A stretch of 64,000 bases of DNA from Kitasatospora phosalacinea (GCF_000717185.1 NZ_JNYE01000030.1:1-64000); one strand, 5' to 3'. Shown: positions 17,268-25,357, counted from the first letter of the stretch. Program-made: numbers and translations. The notes: generated by a model not told the origin, from the letters alone.

Positions 17268-17617
17268 CCACACCCCCGCGCCGCCGCCTCGTCCCCGCCT
17301 ACCTCGCCACCCACGGCCGCACCGCCGCCGCGGGCACCCGCCCCCTGGACCGGCTCAGCGTGCTGCACGCCGCCGCCGACCTCCCGGCCGGGCTCGGCGG
17401 CGAGCACCGCCAGTTATGGGAACTGGTCCGCCCCGGCGCCCTGACCCTCGCCGAGGCCGCCGCCCACCTCCGGCTGCCCGTCAGCGCCACCGTCTTCATC
17501 GCCGCCGACCTGGCCGAGCGCGGCGCGCTCTCCGTCCGCGCGCCCATCCCCTCCGCCCAGCCGGTCAACCGGGACCTCGCCGAAAGGCTCCTCAGTGGAC
17601 TTCGCGCCCTCAAGTAG
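17264..17617 (+). CDS. cvnC: CvnC, DUF742-family protein (contains a TTA codon)
   Basis: A DUF742 protein of 117 residues with a winged-helix-like fold (LWELVRPGALTLAEAAAHLR, then LPVSATVFIAADLAERGAL). It is the third fixed component of conservons, of unknown biochemical role. The start ATG overlaps the cvnB stop (ATGA). Leu of HRQLWEL is encoded by TTA at 17414-17416. In streptomycetes TTA is read by the bldA tRNA, which is abundant mainly in late growth, so translation of cvnC and of the coupled genes downstream may depend on bldA. I found no other in-frame TTA in the window. Confidence 0.95.
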   Translation: MTTPPRRRLVPAYLATHGRTAAAGTRPLDRLSVLHAAADLPAGLGGEHRQLWELVRPGALTLAEAAAHLRLPVSATVFIAADLAERGALSVRAPIPSAQPVNRDLAERLLSGLRALK

Positions 17618-18236
17618 CAACGCCGCCCTGCTCGGCGACGGACCCGCCGGGGCCCCGGCCTACCTGCCGCCGACCGACCCGATCCTGATGAAGCTCATGG
17701 TCACCGGGCCGTTCGGGGTCGGCAAGACCACCTTCGTGCGCACCCTGTCGGAGATCCCGACCCTGCACACCGAGGAGACCATGACCGCGGCCGGCGCCCC
17801 CGTCGACGACGTCAGCCGCACCCCCGGCAAGACCGCCACCACCGTCGCCGTCGACTTCGGCCGGCTCACCCTCGCCGACGGCGACTTCGTCCTCTACCTG
17901 TTCGGCACCCCCGGCCAGCGCCGCTTCCTCCCGCTCTGGGAGGACCTCGCCCGCGGCGCCCTCGGCGCGCTCGTCCTGGTCGACACCCGCCGCCTCGCCG
18001 ACGCCTTCGACGCGATGGACCTGATCGAGGAGGCCGGGCTGCCCTACACCGTCGCCGTCAACCGCTTCCCCGACACCCCGCCGATCGCCCTCGACGCCGT
18101 CCGCGCCGCCCTCGACCTCGACCCCGCCACCCCGCTGGTCGAACTCGACGCCCGCGTCCGCGAGGGCTGCGTCGACGCCCTGATCGCCCTCACCCAGCAC
18201 GTCCTGGACCGCCTGCCCCAGGAGAGCGCCCCGTGA
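17595..18236 (+). CDS. cvnD: CvnD, small Ras-like GTPase
   Basis: Conservon GTPase of 213 residues. The P loop GPFGVGKTT is at residues 38-46, and the switch region holds SRTPGKTATTVAVDFG and LFGTPGQRRF (the DxxG position is GTPG). The position normally occupied by NKxD reads AVNRFPD, so the guanine-specificity motif is degenerate, as in other CvnD proteins. The GTG start overlaps the end of cvnC by 23 bases; GAAAGG lies upstream. It is expected to cycle on the membrane-bound CvnA complex, controlled by CvnB. Confidence 0.93.
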   Translation: MDFAPSSSNAALLGDGPAGAPAYLPPTDPILMKLMVTGPFGVGKTTFVRTLSEIPTLHTEETMTAAGAPVDDVSRTPGKTATTVAVDFGRLTLADGDFVLYLFGTPGQRRFLPLWEDLARGALGALVLVDTRRLADAFDAMDLIEEAGLPYTVAVNRFPDTPPIALDAVRAALDLDPATPLVELDARVREGCVDALIALTQHVLDRLPQESAP

Positions 18237-19420
18237 CCGCCCACACCCCCCGCACCGCCCTGTACGGCGCCCAGTTCGCCGCCGACCCGCACGCCCACTA
18301 CGCCCGGCTGCGCGACCGCGGACCGCTCGCCCCCGTCGCCCTCGCCCCCGGCGTCGACGCCTGGCTGGTCACCGACTACCACGTCGCCCTGGAGATCCTC
18401 CGCGACACCGACACCTGGACCCGCGACCCCCGCCGCTGGCAGGCCACCCAGCCCGCCGACTCCCCGATCCTCCCGCTGTTCGGCTGGCGCCCCACCGCGC
18501 TCTTCTCCGACGGCCCCGCCCACGCCCGCTACCGCCAGGTCATCACCGACAGCGTCGGCATCCTCGAACCCCACCTGCTGCAGCGCGACACCACCGCCGT
18601 CGCCGAACAGCTCATCGCCGAGTTCGCCGGCACCGGCAAGGCCGACCTGCTCGCCGAGTACGCCTACCGGCTGCCGCTGCTCATCCTCACCTCCTGGTAC
18701 GGCGTCCCCGACCCGGACATCGACCGGATCAGCACCGCGATGAACCGCGCCTTCGAAACCTCCTCCGGCGCCGCCGCCGCGTACGCCGACCTGGTCGCCG
18801 TCATCACCGAACAGGTCGCCGACCGCCGCACCGCACCCCGGCACGACCTGATCTCCGCCTTCCTCGGCCACCCCGCGCAGCTCGCCGACGACGAGGTCGT
18901 CCGGCACATCACCCTCACCCTGATGGCCGGGCACGAGCCCACCGCCAACCTGATCGCGGGCGCGCTGCTGCGGATGCTCTCCGACGACCGCTACGCCGGC
19001 TCGCTGCACAGCGGCGCGATGACCGCGCACGACGCGGTCAACGAGGTGCTCTGGAACGACCCGCCGCTGTCCAACTTCTCCCCGCACTACCCCCGGCACG
19101 AGATCGTCTTCCACGGCACCCCGCTCACCCCCGAGCAGCCCGTCCTGGTCTCCTACGCCTCCGCCAACGCCCAGGCCGCGCTGACCCCCGCCGAGAGCGA
19201 GTCCCTCGGCGGCTCCTACGCGCACCTCGCCTGGGGCGCCGGACCGCACCGCTGCCCGGCCCGCCAGCCCGCCGTCCTGATGGCCGTCACCGCCATCGAG
19301 TACCTGATCAGCCGCCTCACCGACCTCCGCCTCGCCGTCCCCACCGCGGACGTCCTCTGGCGCCCGGGCCCGATCCACCGGGCCCTGACGGCCCTGCCGG
19401 TCGAGTTCACCGCCGTGTGA
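18233..19420 (+). CDS. cvnE: CvnE, cytochrome P450 (CYP157-like) without ExxR
   Basis: Conservon-type P450 of 395 residues, started in a GTGA overlap with cvnD. The heme ligand is Cys341 in AWGAGPHRCPAR, and the I-helix motif is AGHEPT. The K-helix position that carries the near-universal ExxR reads E271-V-L-W274, so the Arg is replaced by Trp. The CYP157 family, found in streptomycete conservons, is the known exception that lacks ExxR, and this protein fits it. Whether it is a catalytic monooxygenase or a redox/ligand sensor for the conservon complex cannot be told. A long inverted repeat follows the stop. Confidence 0.93.
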   Translation: MTAHTPRTALYGAQFAADPHAHYARLRDRGPLAPVALAPGVDAWLVTDYHVALEILRDTDTWTRDPRRWQATQPADSPILPLFGWRPTALFSDGPAHARYRQVITDSVGILEPHLLQRDTTAVAEQLIAEFAGTGKADLLAEYAYRLPLLILTSWYGVPDPDIDRISTAMNRAFETSSGAAAAYADLVAVITEQVADRRTAPRHDLISAFLGHPAQLADDEVVRHITLTLMAGHEPTANLIAGALLRMLSDDRYAGSLHSGAMTAHDAVNEVLWNDPPLSNFSPHYPRHEIVFHGTPLTPEQPVLVSYASANAQAALTPAESESLGGSYAHLAWGAGPHRCPARQPAVLMAVTAIEYLISRLTDLRLAVPTADVLWRPGPIHRALTALPVEFTAV

Positions 19421-19435
19421 GAGCGCTGGACGCGC

Positions 19436-19502
19436 GCCGGGAGGACGCGCGCGCGACCAGGACGCGCCCCTGACTGCGCTTCCTGGTCGCGCGTCCTCCG
19501 GC
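19436..19502. terminator. Long imperfect inverted repeat after the conservon
   Basis: GGAGGACGCGCGCGCGACCA and TCCTGGTCGCGCGTCCTCC form a near-perfect stem with one CG-rich bulge and a loop of about 18 bases. It lies between the convergent cvnE and AIM24 genes and probably ends both transcripts. Confidence 0.75.
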
Positions 19503-20470
19503 TACAGGCCGAAGCGGCGTCCGAGGTCGCCCAGGTTGCCCAGCCCCTGCAAGCCGCCGCCGTGCTGCTGCTGCTGGTGCGGGACGCCGGCGCCCGGGAT
19601 GCCCGGCTCCGCGCCGATGACGCCGACGGAGCGGTCGGCCATCAGGGCCTCGGAGGACTGCATCAGGACCTGCCCGGCCCCGATGAACTCGAACTGGTGC
19701 TCCTCGCCGCTGGCGCCGCCGATCCCGGTCAGGTGCCGCAGGCCGCCGAGGACGCCGTGCAGGTAGCCGTGGTCGTAGTGGTGGCAGGGCGCGGGGCAGT
19801 CGGCCCAGCCGACCAGGGCCTGCGGGTCGACCCGGACCGGGGGCTCGACGAAGTGCACGGGGCCGTTGGAGGCGGCGACGAACTTGCCGGTGCCGATCAG
19901 GGTGAGGAACCCGGGGATGATGGACTGCTTGAGCTGCAGGGTGGGTTCGAAGGCCAGCAGGTTGCCCGAGCGCACCGTCAGGTTGCCGTCCTCCAGGTCG
20001 TACGAGTTGAGGTCGTAGGCCCGGTCGGCGAGCAGCAGCTTGCCGCGGCCCTCGGCGACCACCCAGTCGGAGGCGTGCAGCGGGGAGTTGAAGTTCCGCT
20101 CCAGCAGCTGGTCGAGCGCGCCGCGGCCGATCCCGGAGAAGCGCATCTCGCCGTAGTAGGCGATCATCTTGCCCTTCTGCAGGTAGTACGCGCCGTTCAG
20201 GTCGACCGAGAAGCAGTACGGGTTGACGTTGTCGTTCGCGGGCAGCGTCCCGGCGTCCCAGAGCTGGGGGCCCTCGCCGCCGGGCGGCTGGAACAGCGGG
20301 GCGCCGAACTGCCCGGCGGGGGCGGCCTGGTAGGGCGGGGCCTGCGGGGGGAGCGGCATCCCGGCCTGGGTGGCCTGGTGGGACTGCTCGTACTGCTGCT
20401 GGGAGTACCCGGGCGGGGGCTGCTGTCCGTAGGGCTGCTGGCCGTAGGGGTTCTGCGGGGGGTAGGACAT
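19502..20470 (-). CDS. AIM24-family protein with Gln/Tyr/Pro-rich N-terminus
   Basis: Third gene of an AIM24 trio, 322 residues. The ATG (MSYPPQNPYG) overlaps the stop of the preceding gene by one base; longer open sequence upstream is off-frame. Residues 1-75 are low complexity with repeated PYGQQ and QQQYEQ elements. The AIM24 beta-domain follows (about 90-290), with KGKMIAYYGEMRFSG, NLLAFEPTLQLKQSI, VHFVEPPVRVDPQALVGW and GEEHQFEFIGAGQVLMQSS. The C-terminus has an HQQQQH run and Gly/Leu repeats. AIM24 is a beta-helix-like fold of unknown biochemical role, first named from a yeast mitochondrial protein. Cys-Pro-Ala-Pro-Cys-His-His in the middle could bind metal. Confidence 0.9.
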   Translation of the reverse strand: MSYPPQNPYGQQPYGQQPPPGYSQQQYEQSHQATQAGMPLPPQAPPYQAAPAGQFGAPLFQPPGGEGPQLWDAGTLPANDNVNPYCFSVDLNGAYYLQKGKMIAYYGEMRFSGIGRGALDQLLERNFNSPLHASDWVVAEGRGKLLLADRAYDLNSYDLEDGNLTVRSGNLLAFEPTLQLKQSIIPGFLTLIGTGKFVAASNGPVHFVEPPVRVDPQALVGWADCPAPCHHYDHGYLHGVLGGLRHLTGIGGASGEEHQFEFIGAGQVLMQSSEALMADRSVGVIGAEPGIPGAGVPHQQQQHGGGLQGLGNLGDLGRRFGL

Positions 20471-21120
20471 CAGAGCTTCACCTCGCTGGCCTGGACGTAC
20501 ACCGTGCCCTGCCCGGACAGTTCGAGCTGGAACGCCTCGCCGGAGCCGCGTCCGACCATGTCGCGCCAACCGAGGGCGCTGGAGAGCTTGTTGGTGACCT
20601 CGCCGCGGTGGGCGACGTACGCCTGCGGGTCGACGTGGACGGGCTGGCCGGGGAAGATCGGCAGCTCGATGACGCCGCCGTGGGCCATCACGGCGACCGC
20701 GCCGTGGCCGGTGAGCTTGGTGGTGAACAGGCCCTGCCCGGTGACCTGGCCGCGGACCACGCCCATCAGGCCGCCCTGCTGGCCCATGAACATGGTGGAC
20801 TGCTGGAGGCTGCCCTCGAAGGCGAGCAGCCGGTCGGCCTCCACGTAGAGGGTGTCGCCGACCAGGTCGACCACGTTCACGTGGTGGCCGCCGTGGCCGA
20901 ACATCACGGTGCCGTGGCCCTCGACGGTCATCAGCGGGGTGTCCTCGTTGGCGACCCGGCGGCCGATCATCGACATCACGCCGCCCTGGCCGCCCATCAG
21001 GTTGGGCTGGAAGGAGACCTCGCCGGTGTAGCCGAGCATCGAGCCGCGCTGGGAGAGGATCCGCTGCCCGGGCACCACCTTGGCGGAGACCATCTTGTTG
21101 TTGATCCTGGTGAAGGCCAT
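20470..21120 (-). CDS. AIM24-family protein
   Basis: Second gene of the trio, 216 residues, almost entirely AIM24 domain. Characteristic strands are ILSQRGSMLGYTGEVSFQP, TPLMTVEGHGTVMFGHGG, DRLLAFEGSLQQSTMF, GVIELPIFPGQPVHVDPQAY and the closing QLELSGQGTVYVQASE. No signal peptide or membrane helix is visible, so it should be cytoplasmic. Its ATG overlaps the stop of the upstream paralogue by one base, and its own stop overlaps the next start, so all three are translated as a unit. Confidence 0.9.
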   Translation of the reverse strand: MAFTRINNKMVSAKVVPGQRILSQRGSMLGYTGEVSFQPNLMGGQGGVMSMIGRRVANEDTPLMTVEGHGTVMFGHGGHHVNVVDLVGDTLYVEADRLLAFEGSLQQSTMFMGQQGGLMGVVRGQVTGQGLFTTKLTGHGAVAVMAHGGVIELPIFPGQPVHVDPQAYVAHRGEVTNKLSSALGWRDMVGRGSGEAFQLELSGQGTVYVQASEVKL

Positions 21121-21758
21121 CAGACCTCGCCCCCCAGCGTCATCCGCTCGGAGGGCTGGACGTAGACCAGGCCCTCGCCGGTGAACTCGACCTGCATCGC
21201 CTCGCCGCCGCCCTCGCCGATCAGCGTGCTCCAGCCCGCCCCGGACTTGAGCGCCCGGTGCAGGTTGCCGGTGTGCGCGATGTACGCGCCCGGGTCGACC
21301 CGCAGCGGCAGGCCCTGGGAGACCCGGAGGATCACCGCGGGGCCGTGCGAGGTGACCGCCGCCCAGCCCTGGCCCTCGACCTTGGTGGTGAACAGGCCGT
21401 TGCCGCTGGCCATGCCGTTCAGCCCGGTGAAGGAGGTGCCGGTGCGCAGGGACGCCTCGGTGCAGAGCAGGTTGTCGGATTCGACGAACAGCGTCTCGCC
21501 GTTCAGCCGGACGAGGTTGATCTCGGTGGCCTTGTCGGCGAAGTAGCAGGTGCCCTGCCCCTTCACCTCCATGACCTCCATGCGCTCGCCGGTGAGCCGG
21601 CGGGTGACCATGCCGCGCAGGCCGTCGCCGCCACCGGAGAGCTTCTTGAAGCCCATCTGCCCGGTGTAGGCGACCATCGAGCCGTTGCGTGCCTTGACGG
21701 TGTCCCCGGCGAGATCGACGGCGAGGACCTTTGACCCCTGGAGTCGGAACTGTGCCAC
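21120..21758 (-). CDS. AIM24-family protein (first gene of the trio)
   Basis: A 212-residue AIM24 domain started by a GTG (MAQFRLQGSKVLAVDL). Matching strands are NGSMVAYTGQMGFKK, MEVMEVKGQGTCYFADKA, DNLLCTEASLRTG, LPLRVDPGAYIAHTGNL and QVEFTGEGLVYVQPSE. It aligns along its length with the next two proteins, so the trio arose by tandem duplication. No clear Shine-Dalgarno sequence precedes the GTG. Nearby neighbours give no pathway clue. Confidence 0.9.
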   Translation of the reverse strand: MAQFRLQGSKVLAVDLAGDTVKARNGSMVAYTGQMGFKKLSGGGDGLRGMVTRRLTGERMEVMEVKGQGTCYFADKATEINLVRLNGETLFVESDNLLCTEASLRTGTSFTGLNGMASGNGLFTTKVEGQGWAAVTSHGPAVILRVSQGLPLRVDPGAYIAHTGNLHRALKSGAGWSTLIGEGGGEAMQVEFTGEGLVYVQPSERMTLGGEV

Positions 21759-21775
21759 GTCCGGGAATCTAGCGG

Positions 21776-21799
21776 CCCCCTCCCCGGGCGGGGAGGGGG
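21776..21799. terminator. Hairpin between DUF2127 gene and AIM24 operon
   Basis: A perfect 10-base-pair stem CCCCCTCCCC/GGGGAGGGGG with loop GGGC lies 18 bases before the AIM24 start and about 95 bases after the DUF2127 stop, with both genes on the minus strand. It probably ends the upstream transcript, but it could also sit in the AIM24 leader. Confidence 0.55.
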
Positions 21800-21893
21800 T
21801 TCGGGCCCGCTGGTACCCGTTCGGTACGAAACCCGTACATCGGACGCGGCGTCAGCCGGACATACCGGGCAAAAGGTCGGGCCGGGCCGGAGG

Positions 21894-22670
21894 TCAGGCC
21901 GGCTGCGGCAGCGCCCCCGCGGCGGCCTCCACCTCCAGCAGCGAGGCCGAGTGCCGCTCGGCCTCGAACGCGGCCCGGCCGCCGCGCAGGCCGAACAGGC
22001 GCTTGGAGAGCATGATCCAGAGCACCGCGGCGATGTTCAGCAGCAGGGTGCAGACCTTCAGGACGCTGACGTGCTCGGTGAGCTCGTAGCCCTCCAGCGG
22101 CAGGAAGGCGGCGGTGGCGACCACGGTCAGGTACTCGGCCCAGCGGTGGCCCCACCACAGGCCGAACGCCTCCACGACCTCGACCAGCGCGTACACCACC
22201 AGCGCGACCGCCACGTACACCAGGGTGGAGTGCTTGTAGTCGAAGGTCTTGCGGATGGTGTCGACGATCGGCGAGTGCTCCAGGTCCCAGTGGAAGTGCT
22301 CGGTGACCGGCTTGAGGACGGTCAGGTTCTCGTCGAAGACCCGGCGCACCGCGTCCTGGCTGTTGGAGAACTTCCACACGCCCCAGGCGACGACCACGAT
22401 CAGCAGGCCGCGCAGGAACCGCTCGACGGCCAGGAAGCGCAGGATGAACAGGTCGCGCAGGGCCTTGCCGCGGGGCACCAGCGGCGCGTCCCCGGCCGGG
22501 CCGGAGTCGTGCGGCTCGCCGAGCGCGAAGTCGCCGCAGCGCAGGCAGCGCCAGGCGGTGCCGACCGCGGTGGCGGTGTGCAGCCGCTCGCGCAGCTCGG
22601 GCTCGTCCGGCGCGTAGGTGGTGTGGCCGCGCCTGGCGCAGGTGTGGCGGTCCCAGTCCCGCTTCAGCAT
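21894..22670 (-). CDS. DUF2127-type integral membrane protein
   Basis: A 258-residue membrane protein. The ATG (MLKRDWDRHTCARRGH) follows GGGGGAACGCACC; upstream open sequence overlaps the divergent promoter. A soluble N-terminus contains a possible zinc-binding pair of motifs (HTCARRGHTTY and WRCLRCGDFALG). About four membrane helices follow: FLRGLLIVVVAWGVWKF, STLVYVAVALVVYALVEVVE, LTVVATAAFLPLEGYEL and VCTLLLNIAAVLWIMLS. The helix pattern with VYALVEVVEAFGLWWGHRW matches DUF2127. Function is unknown. It is divergent from a DUF3817 gene. Confidence 0.85.
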   Translation of the reverse strand: MLKRDWDRHTCARRGHTTYAPDEPELRERLHTATAVGTAWRCLRCGDFALGEPHDSGPAGDAPLVPRGKALRDLFILRFLAVERFLRGLLIVVVAWGVWKFSNSQDAVRRVFDENLTVLKPVTEHFHWDLEHSPIVDTIRKTFDYKHSTLVYVAVALVVYALVEVVEAFGLWWGHRWAEYLTVVATAAFLPLEGYELTEHVSVLKVCTLLLNIAAVLWIMLSKRLFGLRGGRAAFEAERHSASLLEVEAAAGALPQPA

Positions 22671-22774
22671 GGTGCGTTCCCCCCGTGGGTCGGCGCGCTC
22701 CGGCGGTCGGAGCGCGCGCAGCACAGCAGGATAGGGGGTCCCCGGTCGGCGCCGGTGTCGGGTCGGTGATAATA

Positions 22775-22808
22775 GGCCCGGCTTGTGCATCCGTTCACAA
22801 GCCGGGCC
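22775..22808 (+). promoter_or_regulatory. Perfect inverted repeat in the leader of the DUF3817 gene
   Basis: GGCCCGGCTTGTG (22775-22787) and CACAAGCCGGGCC (22796-22808) form a perfect 13-base-pair stem with an eight-base loop. A GATAAT that could serve as a -10 element ends just before it (22768-22773). The structure would sit at the very start of the DUF3817 transcript, so it may be an operator or a leader hairpin. Confidence 0.5.
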
Positions 22809-22852
22809 GTTCGCGAGCCCAGCCGTCCGCCGTGCCCCCGTGAGGAATCCCC

Positions 22853-23179
22853 GTGAAGAGCGTCGCCGCCGTCCACCGCCTGCGCCTGGTCTCCGGCCCC
22901 GAGGGGCTGTCGTTCATCCTGCTGCTGATCTGCTCGGTGCTCAAGCGCACCACCAGCTTCAACGGCGTCCCGGTGATGGGCGCGGTGCACGGCGCGCTGT
23001 TCGTCCTCTACGTGGTGTTCCTGGTGCAGGCGCACCAGGCCCGCCGCTGGGAGCCCAAGCGCACCCTGGTGCTGTTCGTGCTCTCGGTGCTGCCCACCGG
23101 CGGCTTCTTCGCCGAGCGGATGCTGGCCAAGGAGGAGCGCGGCGAACTGGACGCCCCGGCGCCCGCCGCCACCGCCTGA
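22853..23179 (+). CDS. DUF3817-family membrane protein
   Basis: A 108-residue membrane protein with the DUF3817 pattern of three helices: LRLVSGPEGLSFILLLICSVL, MGAVHGALFVLYVVFLVQAHQA and TLVLFVLSVLPTGGFFAERM. The conserved elements are HG in the second helix and GGFFAER at the end of the third. The GTG is preceded by GAGGAATCC. A second member of the family lies at 25975. No function is known. Confidence 0.9.
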   Translation: MKSVAAVHRLRLVSGPEGLSFILLLICSVLKRTTSFNGVPVMGAVHGALFVLYVVFLVQAHQARRWEPKRTLVLFVLSVLPTGGFFAERMLAKEERGELDAPAPAATA

Positions 23180-23198
23180 CCCGTCCGGAACGTGGTGC

Positions 23199-23237
23199 GC
23201 GGCGGCCGGGCCTCTTCGTGGGAGGCCCGGCCGCCGC
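23199..23237. terminator. Strong hairpin terminator with T tract
   Basis: A 16-base-pair perfect stem (23199-23214 with 23222-23237), loop TTCGTGG, followed by GGGCTTTTCG. It ends the DUF3817 transcript and lies just past the stop of the convergent M4 peptidase gene. Confidence 0.9.
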
Positions 23238-23261
23238 GGGCTTTTCGTCAGCCGGTCGGCG

Positions 23262-24896
23262 TCAGTTGACGTTCACCGCGGCCCAGGTGGCCGCGACCGC
23301 GTTGTACTCGGCGGAGCCGGAGCCGTACAGGTCGGCGGCGGCGCTCAGGGTCGCGGTGCGCGCGCCCTTGTAGTTGGTGGTCGAGGTCATGTAGACGGTC
23401 AGCGCCCGGTACCAGACCTGGGCGGCCTTGGCCCGGCCGATGCCGGTCAGCGCCGCGCCGTTGTAGGTGGGCGAGTTGTAGCTGACGCCGTTGACCGTCT
23501 TGGCGCCGCTGCCCTCGGCCAGCAGGTAGAAGAAGTGGTTGGCGACGCCCGAGGAGTAGTGGACGTCCTTGCTGCCGACGGTGGAGGACCAGTAGTCGGC
23601 GGAGGCCCCGTCCTTGGACGGCTTGTCCATGTAGCGCAGCGGCGTGCCGTTGCCGTTGATGTCGATCAGCTCGCCGATCAGGTAGTCCGGGTTGTCCTTC
23701 GGCAGGTTGGCGTAGAACTCGACCATGGTGCCGAAGATGTCGGAGGTGGCCTCGTTCAGGCCGCCGGACTCGCCCGAGTAGTTCAGGCCGGCCGTGTTGG
23801 ACGTCACGCCGTGGCTCATCTCGTGGCCGGAGACGTCGAGCTCGGTCAGCGGGTGGGTGTTGGAGGCGCCGTCGCCGTAGGTCATGCAGAAGCAGCTGTC
23901 GTCCCAGAACGCGTTGACGTAGTTGCGCCCGTAGTGGACCCGGCTGTACGCGCCGACGCCGTCGCCCCGGATGCCGCTGCGGCCGAAGGTGTTCTTGTAG
24001 AAGTCCCAGGTGGCGGCCGCGCCGTACTGGGCGTCGACGGCCGCGGACTCGCCGTTGGAGGCCAGGCCGTTGCCCCAGGTGTTGGTGGACTTCGAGTAGA
24101 GGGTGCCCTTGCCCGAGGTCTTGTTGGCCAGCGTGGTGGTGTACTGGTTGCCGCGGGTGGCGTCCTTCAACTGGTACGCGGTGCCGGTGTAGTTGGTGGT
24201 CAGCGTCACGCTGCCGACGAACACGCCGTTGCCGGAGCCGGTCGCGTTCGAGGTCTGCACCTGCTCGTGGACGGAGAGCACCGCGCCGCTGTCGGCGTCG
24301 GTGACCAGCAGCTGCCGGCTCGGGGTGCCGTCCGCCCGGACGCCCTCCACGGTGGTGCGGTACGCCAGCCGCGGGGCGCCGTCGGCGGCCCAGATCACCA
24401 GCTGGGCGCTGCCGCTGCTGCCGGAGACCGAGGTGAGGGCGGCCTCGTCGGCGTCCTTCGCGACGCCGACGGTGGCCTGCACCGCGCCGGTCGCCTTCGC
24501 GGCGGCCTGGCCGGCCGTCAGCTTCGGGCTCAGCGAGGCGGGGGCCAGGCTGCCGGACACGGCCTTGTCGGTGGACTTCACCTTGCCGTTGGCGGCCTGG
24601 TGCACGACCAGGTCGCCGCCGAGCACCGGCAGTCCGCCGTAGGTGCGCTCGTAGCGGAAGTGGCGGGTGCCGTCGGCGTCGACGACGGCGTCCTTGACGA
24701 CCAGCTTCTCCTGGGCGCCCAGGCCCAGCGCCTTGGCGGCGGCGGGCGCCTGGGCGGCGGCCAGGGCGAGCTGGTCGGCCCGGCCGAGGGAGGCCGGGTT
24801 GGGTGCGGCGTACGCCATGCCGGCGCTCACCTGGATCGCACCGGCCAGCAGGGCCGAGGCAGAGAGAACGGCTCCGACAGCGAGCTTTCGCTTCAC
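23262..24896 (-). CDS. Secreted M4 (thermolysin-family) neutral metallopeptidase
   Basis: Extracellular zinc protease of 544 residues made as a preproenzyme. A Sec signal peptide (residues 1-31, ending near GMAYAAP) is followed by an FTP/PepSY-type propeptide (to about 210) and the catalytic domain. The zinc site is H358-E359-M-S-H362 with the downstream glutamate in GGLNEATSD (Glu382). The C-terminal domain has VHYSSGVANHFFYLL with the catalytic His and ends in AAVAATWAAVNVN. It should digest proteins around the mycelium. The gene is monocistronic, with a long upstream region and a hairpin after the stop. Confidence 0.96.
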   Translation of the reverse strand: MKRKLAVGAVLSASALLAGAIQVSAGMAYAAPNPASLGRADQLALAAAQAPAAAKALGLGAQEKLVVKDAVVDADGTRHFRYERTYGGLPVLGGDLVVHQAANGKVKSTDKAVSGSLAPASLSPKLTAGQAAAKATGAVQATVGVAKDADEAALTSVSGSSGSAQLVIWAADGAPRLAYRTTVEGVRADGTPSRQLLVTDADSGAVLSVHEQVQTSNATGSGNGVFVGSVTLTTNYTGTAYQLKDATRGNQYTTTLANKTSGKGTLYSKSTNTWGNGLASNGESAAVDAQYGAAATWDFYKNTFGRSGIRGDGVGAYSRVHYGRNYVNAFWDDSCFCMTYGDGASNTHPLTELDVSGHEMSHGVTSNTAGLNYSGESGGLNEATSDIFGTMVEFYANLPKDNPDYLIGELIDINGNGTPLRYMDKPSKDGASADYWSSTVGSKDVHYSSGVANHFFYLLAEGSGAKTVNGVSYNSPTYNGAALTGIGRAKAAQVWYRALTVYMTSTTNYKGARTATLSAAADLYGSGSAEYNAVAATWAAVNVN

Positions 24897-25357
24897 GTAC
24901 GGGTTCCTTCCGGATCAACCGCGTGTGCGCGGTCGCACCTCGCTCCGGGGCACCGGGGTCAGTGCCTGCTGGGGCGGAACGGGTGCTGACGTGCAGCTCC
25001 GTGCGGTCAGGGGACAGCTGCCGGTGGGGTGGGCCGGCAGTGTCGAACGGGGCTGGCCAGAAGCATGACGAGGCGGCGGCGGCCGGGAGAAGCGGTCCGG
25101 CAACTATTGGCAAACTCTCGCCAGCGGGACGGCAACGGGGGGTCCGGGAAATCGGAGGTTTCGCTGCGAACCATGCCGTGCGGGCTGCGCAGAGGCCCAA
25201 CTCCGGTGCAATCACTGAATATTGCCGGAATATGCACGGTAAAGAGCCGCCGTCGGGCCGTTCTCGTCTGTTTGGCGTGATCCCGCCAAGCGGGCGGCTT
25301 GTCCACCATCGTGGACACCTGCTACCCCCGCCGACGCCCGCGGGTACGGTAAGGGGC
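24897..25357. other. Divergent intergenic region between the M4 protease and MarR genes
   Basis: These 461 bases hold the promoters of two divergent genes and no convincing reading frame of their own. Two short inverted repeats lie just upstream of the MarR gene: TTGGCG/CGCCAA (25272-25289) and TGTCCAC/GTGGACA (25300-25317). The second is a plausible MarR operator, 40 bases before the start codon. The middle part (25150-25270) is less GC-rich than its surroundings, as expected for promoters. Confidence 0.55.
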
